A stretch of DNA of 64,000 nt from Bacteroidales bacterium UBA6377. Lineage in GTDB: Bacteria; Bacteroidota; Bacteroidia; Bacteroidales; UBA932. A model generated the notes under the pieces. That model ran no database searches and was not told the origin of the DNA. It was given only the letters and a program-made list of their open reading frames with translations. The stretch spans positions 72,073 through 136,072 of the forward strand of contig DJQV01000024.1 of NCBI GenBank assembly GCA_002438805.1, written 5' to 3'. Position numbers and translations under genes: made by a program. Numbering within the stretch: position 1 is the first letter of the stretch; the number at the start of each line of letters is the position of its first letter. This document shows positions 6,951 through 16,147 of the stretch, one piece after another.

Positions 6951-9407
6951 ATGAAATTGATGTCCCGCATATTTTTCCCGGCTGCCGTGATGGCCATTGC
7001 TGCCGCGGGGGTCATGGACTTCGGAGAGGCTCACCCGGGCCTGTCCGGGACGCTCTCCATATCCGAGAGCCGGGACACCGTGATCTACCCTCCGTACAAC
7101 TACCGTCCGCGCGCCTCAAGGGGCGGAAGTTCCGAAGCGGACAGCCTGTACGAAGACATCTTCGAGGTTCCGGATTCATCCCTCTCCGTCAAGCGGCTGA
7201 GCCCGAGGGACTCGCTAAAGGCCCTTTTGGACTCCACCCTCTGGGACAAGCTCGACTCGATATACATCGCGGACTCCACCGCCAAGGCGAAGGCCAGGTT
7301 CGAGGCCTGGTACGCAGGACTTTCCAAAGAAGAAAGGAAGAAATACGACAGGGAGCAGCACGACAAAAAAATGATGGCCCGCGCCGACTCCATACGGGCC
7401 GTCAAGGAAGAGCAGAAAGCCATCCGCGACAGCATTCTGGAAGCCACCCCGAGAATCCTCGAGACCTACGCCGTCCCGGACTCGATGCAGTACAAGCGCA
7501 TCATAGCCTGGACGCTCGACCGGGACTTCGGCAAACTAAAACCGTACATCCCGGACACGACATACAACTACCACTTCCACGACTACCCGTTCCAGCGCAA
7601 CGACGTCAACGCCAGCTGGCTCGGCGTAGCCGGAAGCCCGGTCCAGTACTACAACTGGTTCAAGCGCGGCAGCACCGAAGGCGTGGAGTTCTACGATGCC
7701 CTCGAATCCTGGAGCTACTCCCCAGAGACCCTGCCCCACTACAACTCCAAGACCCCCTACACCGAACTCGCATACTTCGGCACCCTGTTCGCCGGGGATG
7801 ACAAGGAATCCAACAACCTCCGCCTCTTCACCACCCAGAACATCACCCCCGCGCTGAATTTCGCCCTGCTCTATGAGAGATACGGGGGCGAGGGCATGCT
7901 GGAGAACGAGAACACGTCCAACTCCACCGCCGTAGCCCAGGTCAACTGGCTCGGGAAAAGATACACCGCCCACGCGGGCTACATCGGCAACAGCATCACG
8001 ATGGGAGAGAACGGAGGAATGCAGGATCTGAAGTGGATACGGGACACGACGGTCAACTCCAGAGACATCCCAGTCAACCTCAAGACCGCGAAGAGCAAGG
8101 TCAAGAAGCGCAGTTTCTTCATAGACCAGCAGCTGCGCATCCCGTTCAGCTTCATCAACAGGATCAGGGCCGCGCGTGACAGCACCTACAGATACAACGC
8201 CGACAGCCTCGACCGCGACATCACCACCGCCTACATCGGCCACAGCGGCGAAGTGTCCATCTACTCCAGAAAATACACGGACGAGACCACCGACGAGGCA
8301 TCCAAGGCGTTCTACAACAACGTCTTCAACCACGACCCTTCAGCGAGCGCCGACTCGCTCGGCGTGACGAAGATAGACAACAAGATCTACATCCGCCTCC
8401 AGCCGTGGTCCAGCGAGGCCGCAGTCTCCAAGCTCGACATCGGGATCGGAGACTACCTCAAGACCTATTTCGACAGCAGCTACGTCCGGGGAACCCGGCA
8501 CAGGGAAAACTCCGTCTATGCCTACGCGGGCGTGGAGGGGCAGATCAGGAACAACTTCTTCTGGGATGCCAAGGGACGCTATGTGCTGCTCGGCCATGAC
8601 TTCGGGGACTTCAGCCTCGAAGCCGACGCCCGCCTTGACCTGTACCCGTTCAGGCGGGCCCGGAAAAGTCCGCTGAGCCTCACAGCCCGGTTCGAGACCC
8701 GCCTGCAGGAGCCGACCTACTACCAGCAGCACATCAACGCCAACCACTTCGCCTGGGACAACGACTTCTCCAAGATCTCCACAACCCGCATTTCCGGAAG
8801 CCTGAACATCCCGCACTGGAAGACTTCCCTGTCCGCAGGCTACGCCCTTCTGGGCAACAACATCTACTACGATGCCCTCGGGGTGGTCCGCCAGCACGAT
8901 AAAGTCATGAGCATCCTCTCGGCCGACATCCGCAAGGATTTCGTCTTCGGCCCGCTGCACCTCGACAACAGGGTGCTCCTCCAGTACTCTTCCGACCAGC
9001 AGGTCGTGCCTGTTCCGGCAGTCGCCCTCAACCTCAGGTACTACCTCCAGTTCACGGTCCAGAAAGTGCTCCAGATGCAGATCGGAGCTGACGGCTACTA
9101 CAACACGTCCTGGAATTCTCCGATGTGGAATCCAAACGTCGGAGTGTTCTACAACCAGACGGAAAGAAGCTACACCAACGGCCCTTACTTCGACATCTTC
9201 GTCAACATGCAGTGGAAGAGGGCCTGCATATTCGTCAAATATCAGAACGCCGGAGGCGGCTGGCCGCTGGACAAGCACGATTTCTTCAGTTCCGACAGGC
9301 ATACCGTCACATTCAGCGGCATGGGAGGATTGAAACTCGGCATCTTCTGGCCGTTCTACACCCAGCCTACAGGAAGACCGCCAGTAGGCGGAACAAACAG
9401 AAAATAA
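6951..9407 (+). CDS. Putative porin (Porin_10-like)
   Basis: An 818-residue exported protein. A hydrophobic N-terminus (residues 1-25) is followed by a charged, Asp/Ser/Lys-rich stretch with helical character (about 90-165), then a long series of beta-strand-like segments ending in the Bacteroidetes putative-porin style C-terminus (GGLKLGIFWPFYTQP). The start at 6951 is chosen because the upstream frame extension runs through the preceding terminator hairpin and promoter; an ATG at 6960 is an alternative. It is 7 nt upstream of a lytic transglycosylase, so the pair likely forms an operon. Substrate is unknown. Confidence 0.8.
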   Translation: MKLMSRIFFPAAVMAIAAAGVMDFGEAHPGLSGTLSISESRDTVIYPPYNYRPRASRGGSSEADSLYEDIFEVPDSSLSVKRLSPRDSLKALLDSTLWDKLDSIYIADSTAKAKARFEAWYAGLSKEERKKYDREQHDKKMMARADSIRAVKEEQKAIRDSILEATPRILETYAVPDSMQYKRIIAWTLDRDFGKLKPYIPDTTYNYHFHDYPFQRNDVNASWLGVAGSPVQYYNWFKRGSTEGVEFYDALESWSYSPETLPHYNSKTPYTELAYFGTLFAGDDKESNNLRLFTTQNITPALNFALLYERYGGEGMLENENTSNSTAVAQVNWLGKRYTAHAGYIGNSITMGENGGMQDLKWIRDTTVNSRDIPVNLKTAKSKVKKRSFFIDQQLRIPFSFINRIRAARDSTYRYNADSLDRDITTAYIGHSGEVSIYSRKYTDETTDEASKAFYNNVFNHDPSASADSLGVTKIDNKIYIRLQPWSSEAAVSKLDIGIGDYLKTYFDSSYVRGTRHRENSVYAYAGVEGQIRNNFFWDAKGRYVLLGHDFGDFSLEADARLDLYPFRRARKSPLSLTARFETRLQEPTYYQQHINANHFAWDNDFSKISTTRISGSLNIPHWKTSLSAGYALLGNNIYYDALGVVRQHDKVMSILSADIRKDFVFGPLHLDNRVLLQYSSDQQVVPVPAVALNLRYYLQFTVQKVLQMQIGADGYYNTSWNSPMWNPNVGVFYNQTERSYTNGPYFDIFVNMQWKRACIFVKYQNAGGGWPLDKHDFFSSDRHTVTFSGMGGLKLGIFWPFYTQPTGRPPVGGTNRK

Positions 9408-9414
9408 ACCCTTT

Positions 9415-10455
9415 ATGACCCGCAGAGACACTCCCGCCATCATAGTCGTTACGCTGACGGCAGCCCTGCTTGTCGCGACCCTGATCGCTTCATTTTTCAG
9501 TAAAAGCCCTGAGGAGGAAGGCATACGCCCCCATATCCGCAGCATCCTTGAGCTCGGACGCATGACAGACACGACCAAGGCCCTTGTGGTAGGCTACAAC
9601 CATTATCTGCTCGAAAAGTATGCCGAGAGCAACGGACAGAGCATCGAGATAGACATCACCGGCAAGGACATATCATGGATAGACTCCCTCAAAGCCGGGA
9701 GGGTGGACATAGTGGTGGTGCCTTTTGAAGACAGCCTCGCGGTGGACAGTGTCCTGGTGTCCGTGCCCGTGGACAGCATCAGCGTCTGGCTCATGAGGCA
9801 CGATGACCACGCCAACATGGAAGACGCCAACGCCTGGATTACCGACTGGCTGGCAAGCGAAGAGCACGACGGGATCAAGGACAGTTTCTTCAAGCGCTTC
9901 GATGCCTTCCGCAGCCGCCGCCGGGAGACCATCAGCCCCTACGACAGCCTGATACGCACCCACGCCGACTCCCTCGGCTGGGACTGGAGGCTTCTTGCCG
10001 CAGTCATATACCAGGAATCCCGCTTCCACATCGAGGCCCGCTCAAGACGTGGAGCGAGCGGCCTTATGCAGATGATGCCCAGGACAGCGGAGCGCTACGG
10101 CATCTCCGACCCCCTTTCCCCCGAGGAGAACATAAGGGCGGGGGCGCAGCTGCTGGGCACGCTCATCCGGCGGTACTACAAGGTCGGTGCAAACGACGGG
10201 GAGCGCTACAAATACGCCCTTGCCGCCTATAACGCCGGCGTGGGACGGGTGGACGACATCCTGAGCCTCGCGAGAGCACGGGGCGTGGACACCTCGCACT
10301 GGGACAATGTCAAGACAGTCATCCCGGACATGACCGATCAGGAAGTCCTGGACAGCGGAGCCGTCAAGCGGGGCCCGTTCAAGGGCAAGGAGACCATTGC
10401 CTATGTGGACAGGGTCATGGCCATTTACGGTGAATTCAAGAGGATTTGTCCCTGA
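9415..10455 (+). CDS. Membrane-anchored lytic transglycosylase (MltF-like)
   Basis: A 346-residue peptidoglycan lytic enzyme. One membrane anchor occupies residues 8-28. The middle resembles a short relic of the solute-binding-like regulatory domain of MltF. The SLT domain starts near 185 with catalytic Glu201 in YQESRF, followed by GASGLMQMMPRTA and YALAAYNAGVGRV, which are the diagnostic SLT motifs. It would cleave the MurNAc-GlcNAc bond in the periplasm. The gene follows the porin by 7 nt. Confidence 0.9.
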   Translation: MTRRDTPAIIVVTLTAALLVATLIASFFSKSPEEEGIRPHIRSILELGRMTDTTKALVVGYNHYLLEKYAESNGQSIEIDITGKDISWIDSLKAGRVDIVVVPFEDSLAVDSVLVSVPVDSISVWLMRHDDHANMEDANAWITDWLASEEHDGIKDSFFKRFDAFRSRRRETISPYDSLIRTHADSLGWDWRLLAAVIYQESRFHIEARSRRGASGLMQMMPRTAERYGISDPLSPEENIRAGAQLLGTLIRRYYKVGANDGERYKYALAAYNAGVGRVDDILSLARARGVDTSHWDNVKTVIPDMTDQEVLDSGAVKRGPFKGKETIAYVDRVMAIYGEFKRICP

Positions 10456-10528
10456 AGCGGGGACACTTTGCCGCAATTATGCTTATCTTAGCGGCCAAAG
10501 TGTGTATTATTCACAATAAATCCATACA

Positions 10529-12550
10529 ATGAAAAAGTTATTAGTGTTTATGATCCCTGTGATGATGCTGGCCTCAGCCTGCCAGTCAGGACAGAAGGGA
10601 GAGAAGGTCCCGGGCATAGATGTCACCGACATGGACCTTACCGTTTCCCCGGGAAAAGATTTCTACCAGTACGCTGACGGCGGCTGGATAAAGAAGCATC
10701 CGCTCAAGCCGGAGTACGCACGCTTCGGTTCATTCGACGCCCTCCGCGAAAACAATGTCGAGAGGCTCAACGCCCTCTTCGCCGAGATGGCCACCATGTC
10801 TCCGGCCAAGGGCACCACAGACCAGAAGATAGTTGACCTCTACAAGCAGGGTCTGGACTCCACAAGGCTCAACGCCGAGGGAGCGGCTCCGCTCAAGAAA
10901 TACCTTGACGCCATCTACTCCGCAGCCGACAAGGCCGCCCTCATGGCTGAGCTCGCAGAACTCAACAAATATGGCGAAGGCGGATTCTTCAGCGTCGGAG
11001 TAAGCGCAGACCTTATGGACAGCAACAACCAGGTCCTCTACCTCGGACAGGGCGGGCTCGGCATGGGCGACCGCGACTACTACCTCGACGAGAGCAACGC
11101 AGCCCTCAAGAAGGGATACTGCGAACTGCTGGCCAAACTCTTCACCCTCAGCGGACTGGATAACGCGCAGAAAAGGGCTGACAACGCCCTCGCCACAGAG
11201 GATGCCATCGCAAAAGTATCTTGGACCAGCGTGGAGAACCGCGACTATACCAAGCAGTACAACCCTATGAGCGCCGGACAGATCGACAAGGAATATCCGG
11301 GCTTCGGCTTCGCAGCCTTCTTCAAGGCCCTCGGCATAGAGGACCCGGGCATGGTCATAGTACAGCAGCCTTCATATTTCAAGGGTTTCTCCAAGATCTG
11401 GTCCGGCTCAAGCCTCGACGCCCTCAAGGACTACCTCGCCGGACAGTTCATCAGCAGTTCCGCATCCGCCCTGTCAGATGACTTCTACGCAGCCAACTTC
11501 GATTTCTTCAGCACACAGATGAGCGGTGTGACTGAGCAGAAGCCAAGATGGAAGCGTGCCATGAGCGTGCCTAACAGCATCCTCGGAGAGGCCGTAGGCC
11601 AGATGTACGTCAAGAAATATTTCCCTGAAGCCTACAAAAACAAAGTCCTCGACCTCGTGAAGCAGCTCCAGGTATCTCTTGGCCAGCACATCGACAGCCT
11701 CGAATGGATGTCCGACAGCACCAAGACCTACGCAAGGGAGAAACTCGCCAACTTCACCGTAAAGATAGGATATCCTGACAAATGGAAGGACTACAGCACC
11801 CTGTCAGTCGATCCGGAGAAGAGCTATCTGGAGAACCTGATGGCCGCCAGCGCATGGTATGTACAGGACAATCTGGGCAAACTCGGCAAGCCGACCGACC
11901 GCAGCGAGTGGGGCATGACACCTCAGACCGTCAACGCCTACTACAATCCTACGACCAACGAGATCTGCTTCCCGGCAGCCATCCTCCAGCCGCCGTTCTT
12001 CAACGCCGACGCAGATGATGCCGTCAACTACGGAGCGATCGGAGTAGTCATAGGTCACGAGATGACCCACGGATTCGATGACCAGGGCCGCCTCTTCGAC
12101 AAGGACGGCAACATGAACAACTGGTGGCGTCCGGAAGACGAAGCCGCATTCAAGGCCAAGACCGCAGTGCTCGTGGACCAGTACAGCGAGGTTGAGATCC
12201 TCCCGGGCGTACATGCCAACGGAGCCCTGTCCCTCGGAGAGAACATCGCCGACCACGGCGGACTCAGCATCGCCTACACCGCCCTGCACAACAAGCTGGC
12301 GGGCAAGGAACCTGCACCGATAGACGGATTCACCGCTGACCAGAGATTCTATATAGGTTATGCCCACCTCTGGGCGCAGAACGCCACCGACGAGGAGAAG
12401 GCGCGTCTGACCAAGCTCGATGTGCACTCCCTCGCGGAGAACAGGGTCAACGTGGCCGTGCGCAACTTCAAGACGTTCTTCGACGCCTTCGGCATCAAAG
12501 AGGGTGATCCAATGTGGAGGCCTGAAAGCGAAAGAGTAAGCATCTGGTAA
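10529..12550 (+). CDS. pepO: M13 family zinc endopeptidase lipoprotein (neprilysin/PepO-like)
   Basis: A 673-residue metallopeptidase. The N-terminus is a lipoprotein signal (LASAC lipobox, Cys18). Zinc ligands are His510 and His514 in HEMTH and Glu571 in GENIADHGG, with Asp575 completing ExxxD; the C-terminus ends in W, as in M13 enzymes. The NAYYNP and FPAAILQPPFF substrate-site motifs are present. Full length for the family. A weak -7-like box, TATCTTAGC, lies at 10484-10492. The next gene starts 1 nt after the stop, so they are probably co-transcribed. Confidence 0.95.
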   Translation: MKKLLVFMIPVMMLASACQSGQKGEKVPGIDVTDMDLTVSPGKDFYQYADGGWIKKHPLKPEYARFGSFDALRENNVERLNALFAEMATMSPAKGTTDQKIVDLYKQGLDSTRLNAEGAAPLKKYLDAIYSAADKAALMAELAELNKYGEGGFFSVGVSADLMDSNNQVLYLGQGGLGMGDRDYYLDESNAALKKGYCELLAKLFTLSGLDNAQKRADNALATEDAIAKVSWTSVENRDYTKQYNPMSAGQIDKEYPGFGFAAFFKALGIEDPGMVIVQQPSYFKGFSKIWSGSSLDALKDYLAGQFISSSASALSDDFYAANFDFFSTQMSGVTEQKPRWKRAMSVPNSILGEAVGQMYVKKYFPEAYKNKVLDLVKQLQVSLGQHIDSLEWMSDSTKTYAREKLANFTVKIGYPDKWKDYSTLSVDPEKSYLENLMAASAWYVQDNLGKLGKPTDRSEWGMTPQTVNAYYNPTTNEICFPAAILQPPFFNADADDAVNYGAIGVVIGHEMTHGFDDQGRLFDKDGNMNNWWRPEDEAAFKAKTAVLVDQYSEVEILPGVHANGALSLGENIADHGGLSIAYTALHNKLAGKEPAPIDGFTADQRFYIGYAHLWAQNATDEEKARLTKLDVHSLAENRVNVAVRNFKTFFDAFGIKEGDPMWRPESERVSIW

Positions 12551-12551
12551 C

Positions 12552-13712
12552 ATGAAAGCCGAAGGCTTCATAGCCGGACGACTTCGATTCAAGGGAAGGG
12601 TGGCCGTCGCAGCGACGGCCATCTCTTTCTTTATCATAATCCTTTCCGTCTGCATCTCCGAAGGATTCAGCCGGCAGATACGCAAGGGTGCAGCAGATAT
12701 CACCGGAGACATCCTGATAACGGACCGGGGCGGCAACTTCTTCGGAGTCTCGGACCCCATAAGCGCTCACCCGTCATTTGCGGAAAGCGTCAAGGCAGTA
12801 CGCGGAGTGGAGAGTCTGGAGCCCATAATCTGCCGGACCGGCATAGTCCGCAAAGGAGAGATGATAAGGGGCGTCATGTTCAAAGGTTCAGATGCGGACA
12901 CTGTCAGGATGGGTGCGAGAGTACCTTCCGGGCTTGCCGCGCAGCTTGACCTGAAAGAAGGGGACCACCTCCAGGCCTGGTTCATCTCCGACAGGATAAA
13001 GGTCAGAAAATTCAAGATCATAGAGATCTACGGAAGCCTCATCGACAGCGACGAGGGGCTGGTCATAAAGACAAGCGCCTCCGACATGCGCAGGCTCAAC
13101 GGCTGGACCGGCACGGACGCGTCCGCCCTTGAGGTCACTCTGGATCCCGCCTTCAGGGACCGGAGATCGATGGGAAAGGCCACAAGAGAGGTCGGGATGG
13201 CAATCGCGGCAAGTCACGATGAGGAGGAAAGCGGACTAGGAGCCCTCTCGGCAGCGGACAGGTTCCCGCAACTTTTCGACTGGCTTGACCTGATCGACTA
13301 CAATGTGGTGGCAATCCTCGCTCTGATGACGGTCGTCGCAGGCTTCAATATGGTCTCGGGGCTGCTCATCCTTCTCTTCCGCAACATCTCGACCATCGGT
13401 ACCCTGAAGACCCTCGGCATGAGGGACAGGGACATCGCCGGAGTGTTTCTCCGCGTAGGGGCAAGGATCAGCCTCAAGGGGATGCTGATCGGCAACGCCG
13501 CCGCCCTGATTTTCTGTATCTTCCAGGGGTTGACCGGAGTGATAAAGCTGGATCCGGCCAACTACTTCATCTCCTTCGTCCCGGTGAGCATCGATCCGTT
13601 GCGCATACTGCTCACGGACGCCGTTGCGTTTGCCTCCATCCAGCTCCTGCTGCTCCTTCCATCACTTTTCATTTCGAAGATCGACCCTTCTTTGACCGTG
13701 AAAGCTGAATGA
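12552..13712 (+). CDS. FtsX-like ABC transporter permease (LolC/E-like)
   Basis: A 386-residue permease with the MacB/FtsX layout: one transmembrane segment at residues 21-41, a large periplasmic domain (about 45-245), then three transmembrane segments near 255-280, 300-330 and 350-375. In Bacteroidetes such proteins are usually annotated as lipoprotein-releasing system subunits. No ATPase gene is adjacent, so the partner must be encoded elsewhere. The 3' end overlaps the convergent TPR gene by 44 bp. Confidence 0.8.
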   Translation: MKAEGFIAGRLRFKGRVAVAATAISFFIIILSVCISEGFSRQIRKGAADITGDILITDRGGNFFGVSDPISAHPSFAESVKAVRGVESLEPIICRTGIVRKGEMIRGVMFKGSDADTVRMGARVPSGLAAQLDLKEGDHLQAWFISDRIKVRKFKIIEIYGSLIDSDEGLVIKTSASDMRRLNGWTGTDASALEVTLDPAFRDRRSMGKATREVGMAIAASHDEEESGLGALSAADRFPQLFDWLDLIDYNVVAILALMTVVAGFNMVSGLLILLFRNISTIGTLKTLGMRDRDIAGVFLRVGARISLKGMLIGNAAALIFCIFQGLTGVIKLDPANYFISFVPVSIDPLRILLTDAVAFASIQLLLLLPSLFISKIDPSLTVKAE

Positions 13713-14514
13713 TGGAGATGTTCTTCTTGGCCACATAATCATCAGGGTCAATCTTCAAGGCCTTCTTATAGAATTTCATGGCCTTTCTGGCATTGCCGCG
13801 CGCCACCTGCCAGTACGAACCGATGTTGTCGATGAACACGGTGTTGCGCGGATAAAGTCTGTTCATCCTCTGCGAGACCTTGAGGAAATATTCATACCCC
13901 TGAGGGGTGCCTATATAGAAGAGGCTGTAGCAATACTCACCCACCGCCTGGCAGAAAATCTCCTCGTCCGCCGGCTTGCCGTCCAGAGTCCATCCCTCCC
14001 CCTTGGAGGAGGTGTACCCGTCTATCAGAGACATCAGCTCCTGGAATGCCATGTCGGGGCTTTCCCCCTCATATTCAATCAGTCCCGTAATCTTATAGAA
14101 ACGGTAGCGCAGTTCCCCCGGGCGCAGGGAGATGGCCTTGTCGATAGCCCTCATCCCGTCCGCATAGAGTGAATCCACGAACAGTGGCACCTCGAAATAA
14201 TTGACATCTTTTCCAAGAGAGTCCTTGAGGCTGAGCACCGGCGCCGCCCCGAGATACTTCGTTCCCTCCTTCACCACGACCTGAGTTCCCCGGGACTTGG
14301 CGAAGAAGAAGTTGAAACGCGCGGCAAACATGTCCGGATCCTGCGGGCACGCGGCCTCCCATCTGTCTATTATGGTCTCAACTCCGACACCCGAGGGGCC
14401 CACATTGCGCACCTGACGCTCGTAAGAAGCCTTGAAAGGGGCCGGATCCGCCTCCTGGGCGAAAGCCTGCATGCACAGCAGGGCAAGAACCATTGTTGAA
14501 AAAACTTTTCTCAT
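13669..14514 (-). CDS. Secreted TPR-repeat protein
   Basis: A 281-residue protein with a signal peptide (MRKVFSTMVLALLCMQAFAQ) and a C-terminal TPR-like helical pair (GNARKAMKFYKKALKIDPDD). The central part is helical, with no catalytic motif that I recognise. It is the last gene of a minus-strand operon behind an RNA methylase (4-nt gap). Its last 44 nt are antisense to the end of the FtsX-like gene. Role unknown; probably a periplasmic scaffold. Confidence 0.75.
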   Translation of the reverse strand: MRKVFSTMVLALLCMQAFAQEADPAPFKASYERQVRNVGPSGVGVETIIDRWEAACPQDPDMFAARFNFFFAKSRGTQVVVKEGTKYLGAAPVLSLKDSLGKDVNYFEVPLFVDSLYADGMRAIDKAISLRPGELRYRFYKITGLIEYEGESPDMAFQELMSLIDGYTSSKGEGWTLDGKPADEEIFCQAVGEYCYSLFYIGTPQGYEYFLKVSQRMNRLYPRNTVFIDNIGSYWQVARGNARKAMKFYKKALKIDPDDYVAKKNISIIQLSRSKKGRSSK

Positions 14515-14518
14515 ATTC

Positions 14519-15658
14519 TCATACGTTCACGTTCATAAGTATTCTGCGGCCCTTGGGGAGCAGGTTGTTGCACCTTGAGCCTATGTTCTTCACAAACCCG
14601 AGAGGGTGACCGGCAAATGTCACCACATTGTAGCCCGGTGCCGCCCCGGCAAGGACAAGAGTGTCGCGGTGAAGGTATTTCAGGGCCGTCTGCATGTCCA
14701 GTTCCACGGAAGGATAATCTCCGGCGTAGGCTATGCTCAGGGCATAATCCGGATTCGGGATGAAATCTTTGCCCCTGTTCTCCCCTTTTCTTACCCCCGG
14801 TTCGCGCAGCGGATGCAGGTGCTTCAGATCAAGGCTGCGGGAGCGGCGCTGCGGGCCGTTTTTCCTCAACGCCCCGACCCACTGCCCTTCCCCGGGCACG
14901 CTTCCCGCACGGAGCAGGTTCCCCGCCCTGGTAACCTCCACCCCGTATCCGGGGAACTCGTCCAGCACCGGGAAGATTTCCCCTCCAAGATTGGAGGCTG
15001 CCCATTCCAGGTTGGCGTCGTTCTCCTCATCCTCATAAGTGCAGGTCGAATATATGAGCACCCCGCCTTCCCTCAGGGACGGCCATACATCGGCAAGGAT
15101 ACGTCTCTGGCGGGCCGCGCAGAGTTTCACCGTCTCGGGGCTCCATTCCTCGACCGCCCTGGGATCTTTGCGGAACATCCCCTCCCCGCTGCACGGCACG
15201 TCCGCCACGATCACGTCGAACCCGCCCTCAAGGCGGGAGAACGCTCCCGGATCCACGGATGTCACAGCCACGCACGGGTCTCCCCACCTTGCCACGTTGT
15301 CACATAGCACAGCGGCGCGCGCTTTAATCACCTCGTTGCTCACCAGCAGGAAGCCGTCTCCCAGCAGTTCCCGGCACGAGGCGGCGATGTCCGTGGTCTT
15401 ACCGCCCGGGGCCGCGCACAGGTCCAGCACCCTCAGGGGGCCTGTACTTCCGGAAAGGAGCCTGCGGAAAATGTGTCCCACATACATGGCTGACGAGTCC
15501 TGCACGTAATAGCACCCGGCGTGAAAAAGAGGATCCAGGGTGAAAACGGGCCTGCTCTCAAGAATACGTCCATACCGGCTCCACGGGACAGGGTTTCCCT
15601 GCGGTCCGGCGCAGCCTTTGAAAGGGTTAAGCCTTACGGCGACTGAGGCGTCTGGCAT
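14519..15658 (-). CDS. RsmF/NOL1-type RNA (cytosine-5) methyltransferase with shortened N-terminus
   Basis: A 379-residue SAM-dependent methylase. Motif I is CAAPGGKT (81-88), motif IV PCSGEGMF with Cys156, and motif VI STCTY with the catalytic Cys206. A C-terminal RNA-binding extension with GHPLGFVKNIG follows. The family normally has some 30-40 further residues before the SVRLNP-like motif (here AVRLNPFKG, 7-15). The ATG overlaps the stop of the SRPBCC gene by 1 nt (TGATG), which supports translational coupling and the short start. Target could be 16S rRNA or tRNA; not decidable here. Confidence 0.88.
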   Translation of the reverse strand: MPDASVAVRLNPFKGCAGPQGNPVPWSRYGRILESRPVFTLDPLFHAGCYYVQDSSAMYVGHIFRRLLSGSTGPLRVLDLCAAPGGKTTDIAASCRELLGDGFLLVSNEVIKARAAVLCDNVARWGDPCVAVTSVDPGAFSRLEGGFDVIVADVPCSGEGMFRKDPRAVEEWSPETVKLCAARQRRILADVWPSLREGGVLIYSTCTYEDEENDANLEWAASNLGGEIFPVLDEFPGYGVEVTRAGNLLRAGSVPGEGQWVGALRKNGPQRRSRSLDLKHLHPLREPGVRKGENRGKDFIPNPDYALSIAYAGDYPSVELDMQTALKYLHRDTLVLAGAAPGYNVVTFAGHPLGFVKNIGSRCNNLLPKGRRILMNVNV

Positions 15659-16095
15659 CAGAGCATCCCCTCCGGCATCTGCGGCATCCTGCCTTCAGAG
15701 ATGTCCACGAGGGTTTCCACAGCCTTGTCGAGGGCCTGCTGGATTTTGCCTCCAAGCATCGTCTTCATCATGAAATTGAGGTTGGCGTCAAGCACGATAC
15801 TGAAATCGGTCTTGCCCGGAAGGGCTGAAGGGTCGAAGTGCAGTACGCCGACGAACTCCACCGGGGACTCCGTACTTATTAACCTGATCAGGCGATAGGG
15901 CTGCCTCTCGTCAACCTTGACGGCGATGCTGAAACCCTGGACCGTGACCTTGAGGTTGTCATAGTCGGCTTTTATATCCGCCTTCTGCTGCCCGGGCATG
16001 AGCCTTGTGAAATTGCTCATGTCACAGAAGGCCATGTACAGTTCTTCAGGGGTTTTGGACACCTGGCCGTGCTTGCTCGTATAGTGCGCTGTCAT
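15658..16095 (-). CDS. SRPBCC-fold protein (polyketide cyclase/START-like)
   Basis: A 145-residue small soluble protein. The N-terminal TSKHGQVSKTPEELYMAFCDMSNFTRLMP and the following strands match the SRPBCC ligand-binding fold seen in many Bacteroidetes genomes. The ATG at 16095 is chosen over an upstream frame start because it follows a minus-strand -7 box (16136-16128) by a sensible distance. First gene of an operon with the RNA methylase and the TPR protein. No function is known. Confidence 0.8.
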   Translation of the reverse strand: MTAHYTSKHGQVSKTPEELYMAFCDMSNFTRLMPGQQKADIKADYDNLKVTVQGFSIAVKVDERQPYRLIRLISTESPVEFVGVLHFDPSALPGKTDFSIVLDANLNFMMKTMLGGKIQQALDKAVETLVDISEGRMPQMPEGML

Positions 16096-16112
16096 ATCTC
16101 GTGTTATTTTGT

Positions 16113-16136
16113 TACTTTTGCACAGATGCAAATATA
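16113..16136. promoter_or_regulatory. Interleaved divergent promoters
   Basis: On the plus strand TACTTTTGC (16113-16121) is a -7 box for the Nudix gene. On the minus strand TATATTTGC (16136-16128) is a -7 box for the SRPBCC operon. Each box lies within the other transcript's expected 5' end, so the two polymerases should exclude each other. Confidence 0.6.
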
Positions 16137-16147
16137 ATCATTTTCCG

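Noticed and set aside
6824..7801. 325-codon ORF overlapping the porin start
   Set aside because: Runs through the permease 3' end, a terminator and the porin in another frame; Arg/Gly/Pro-rich translation typical of a shadow.
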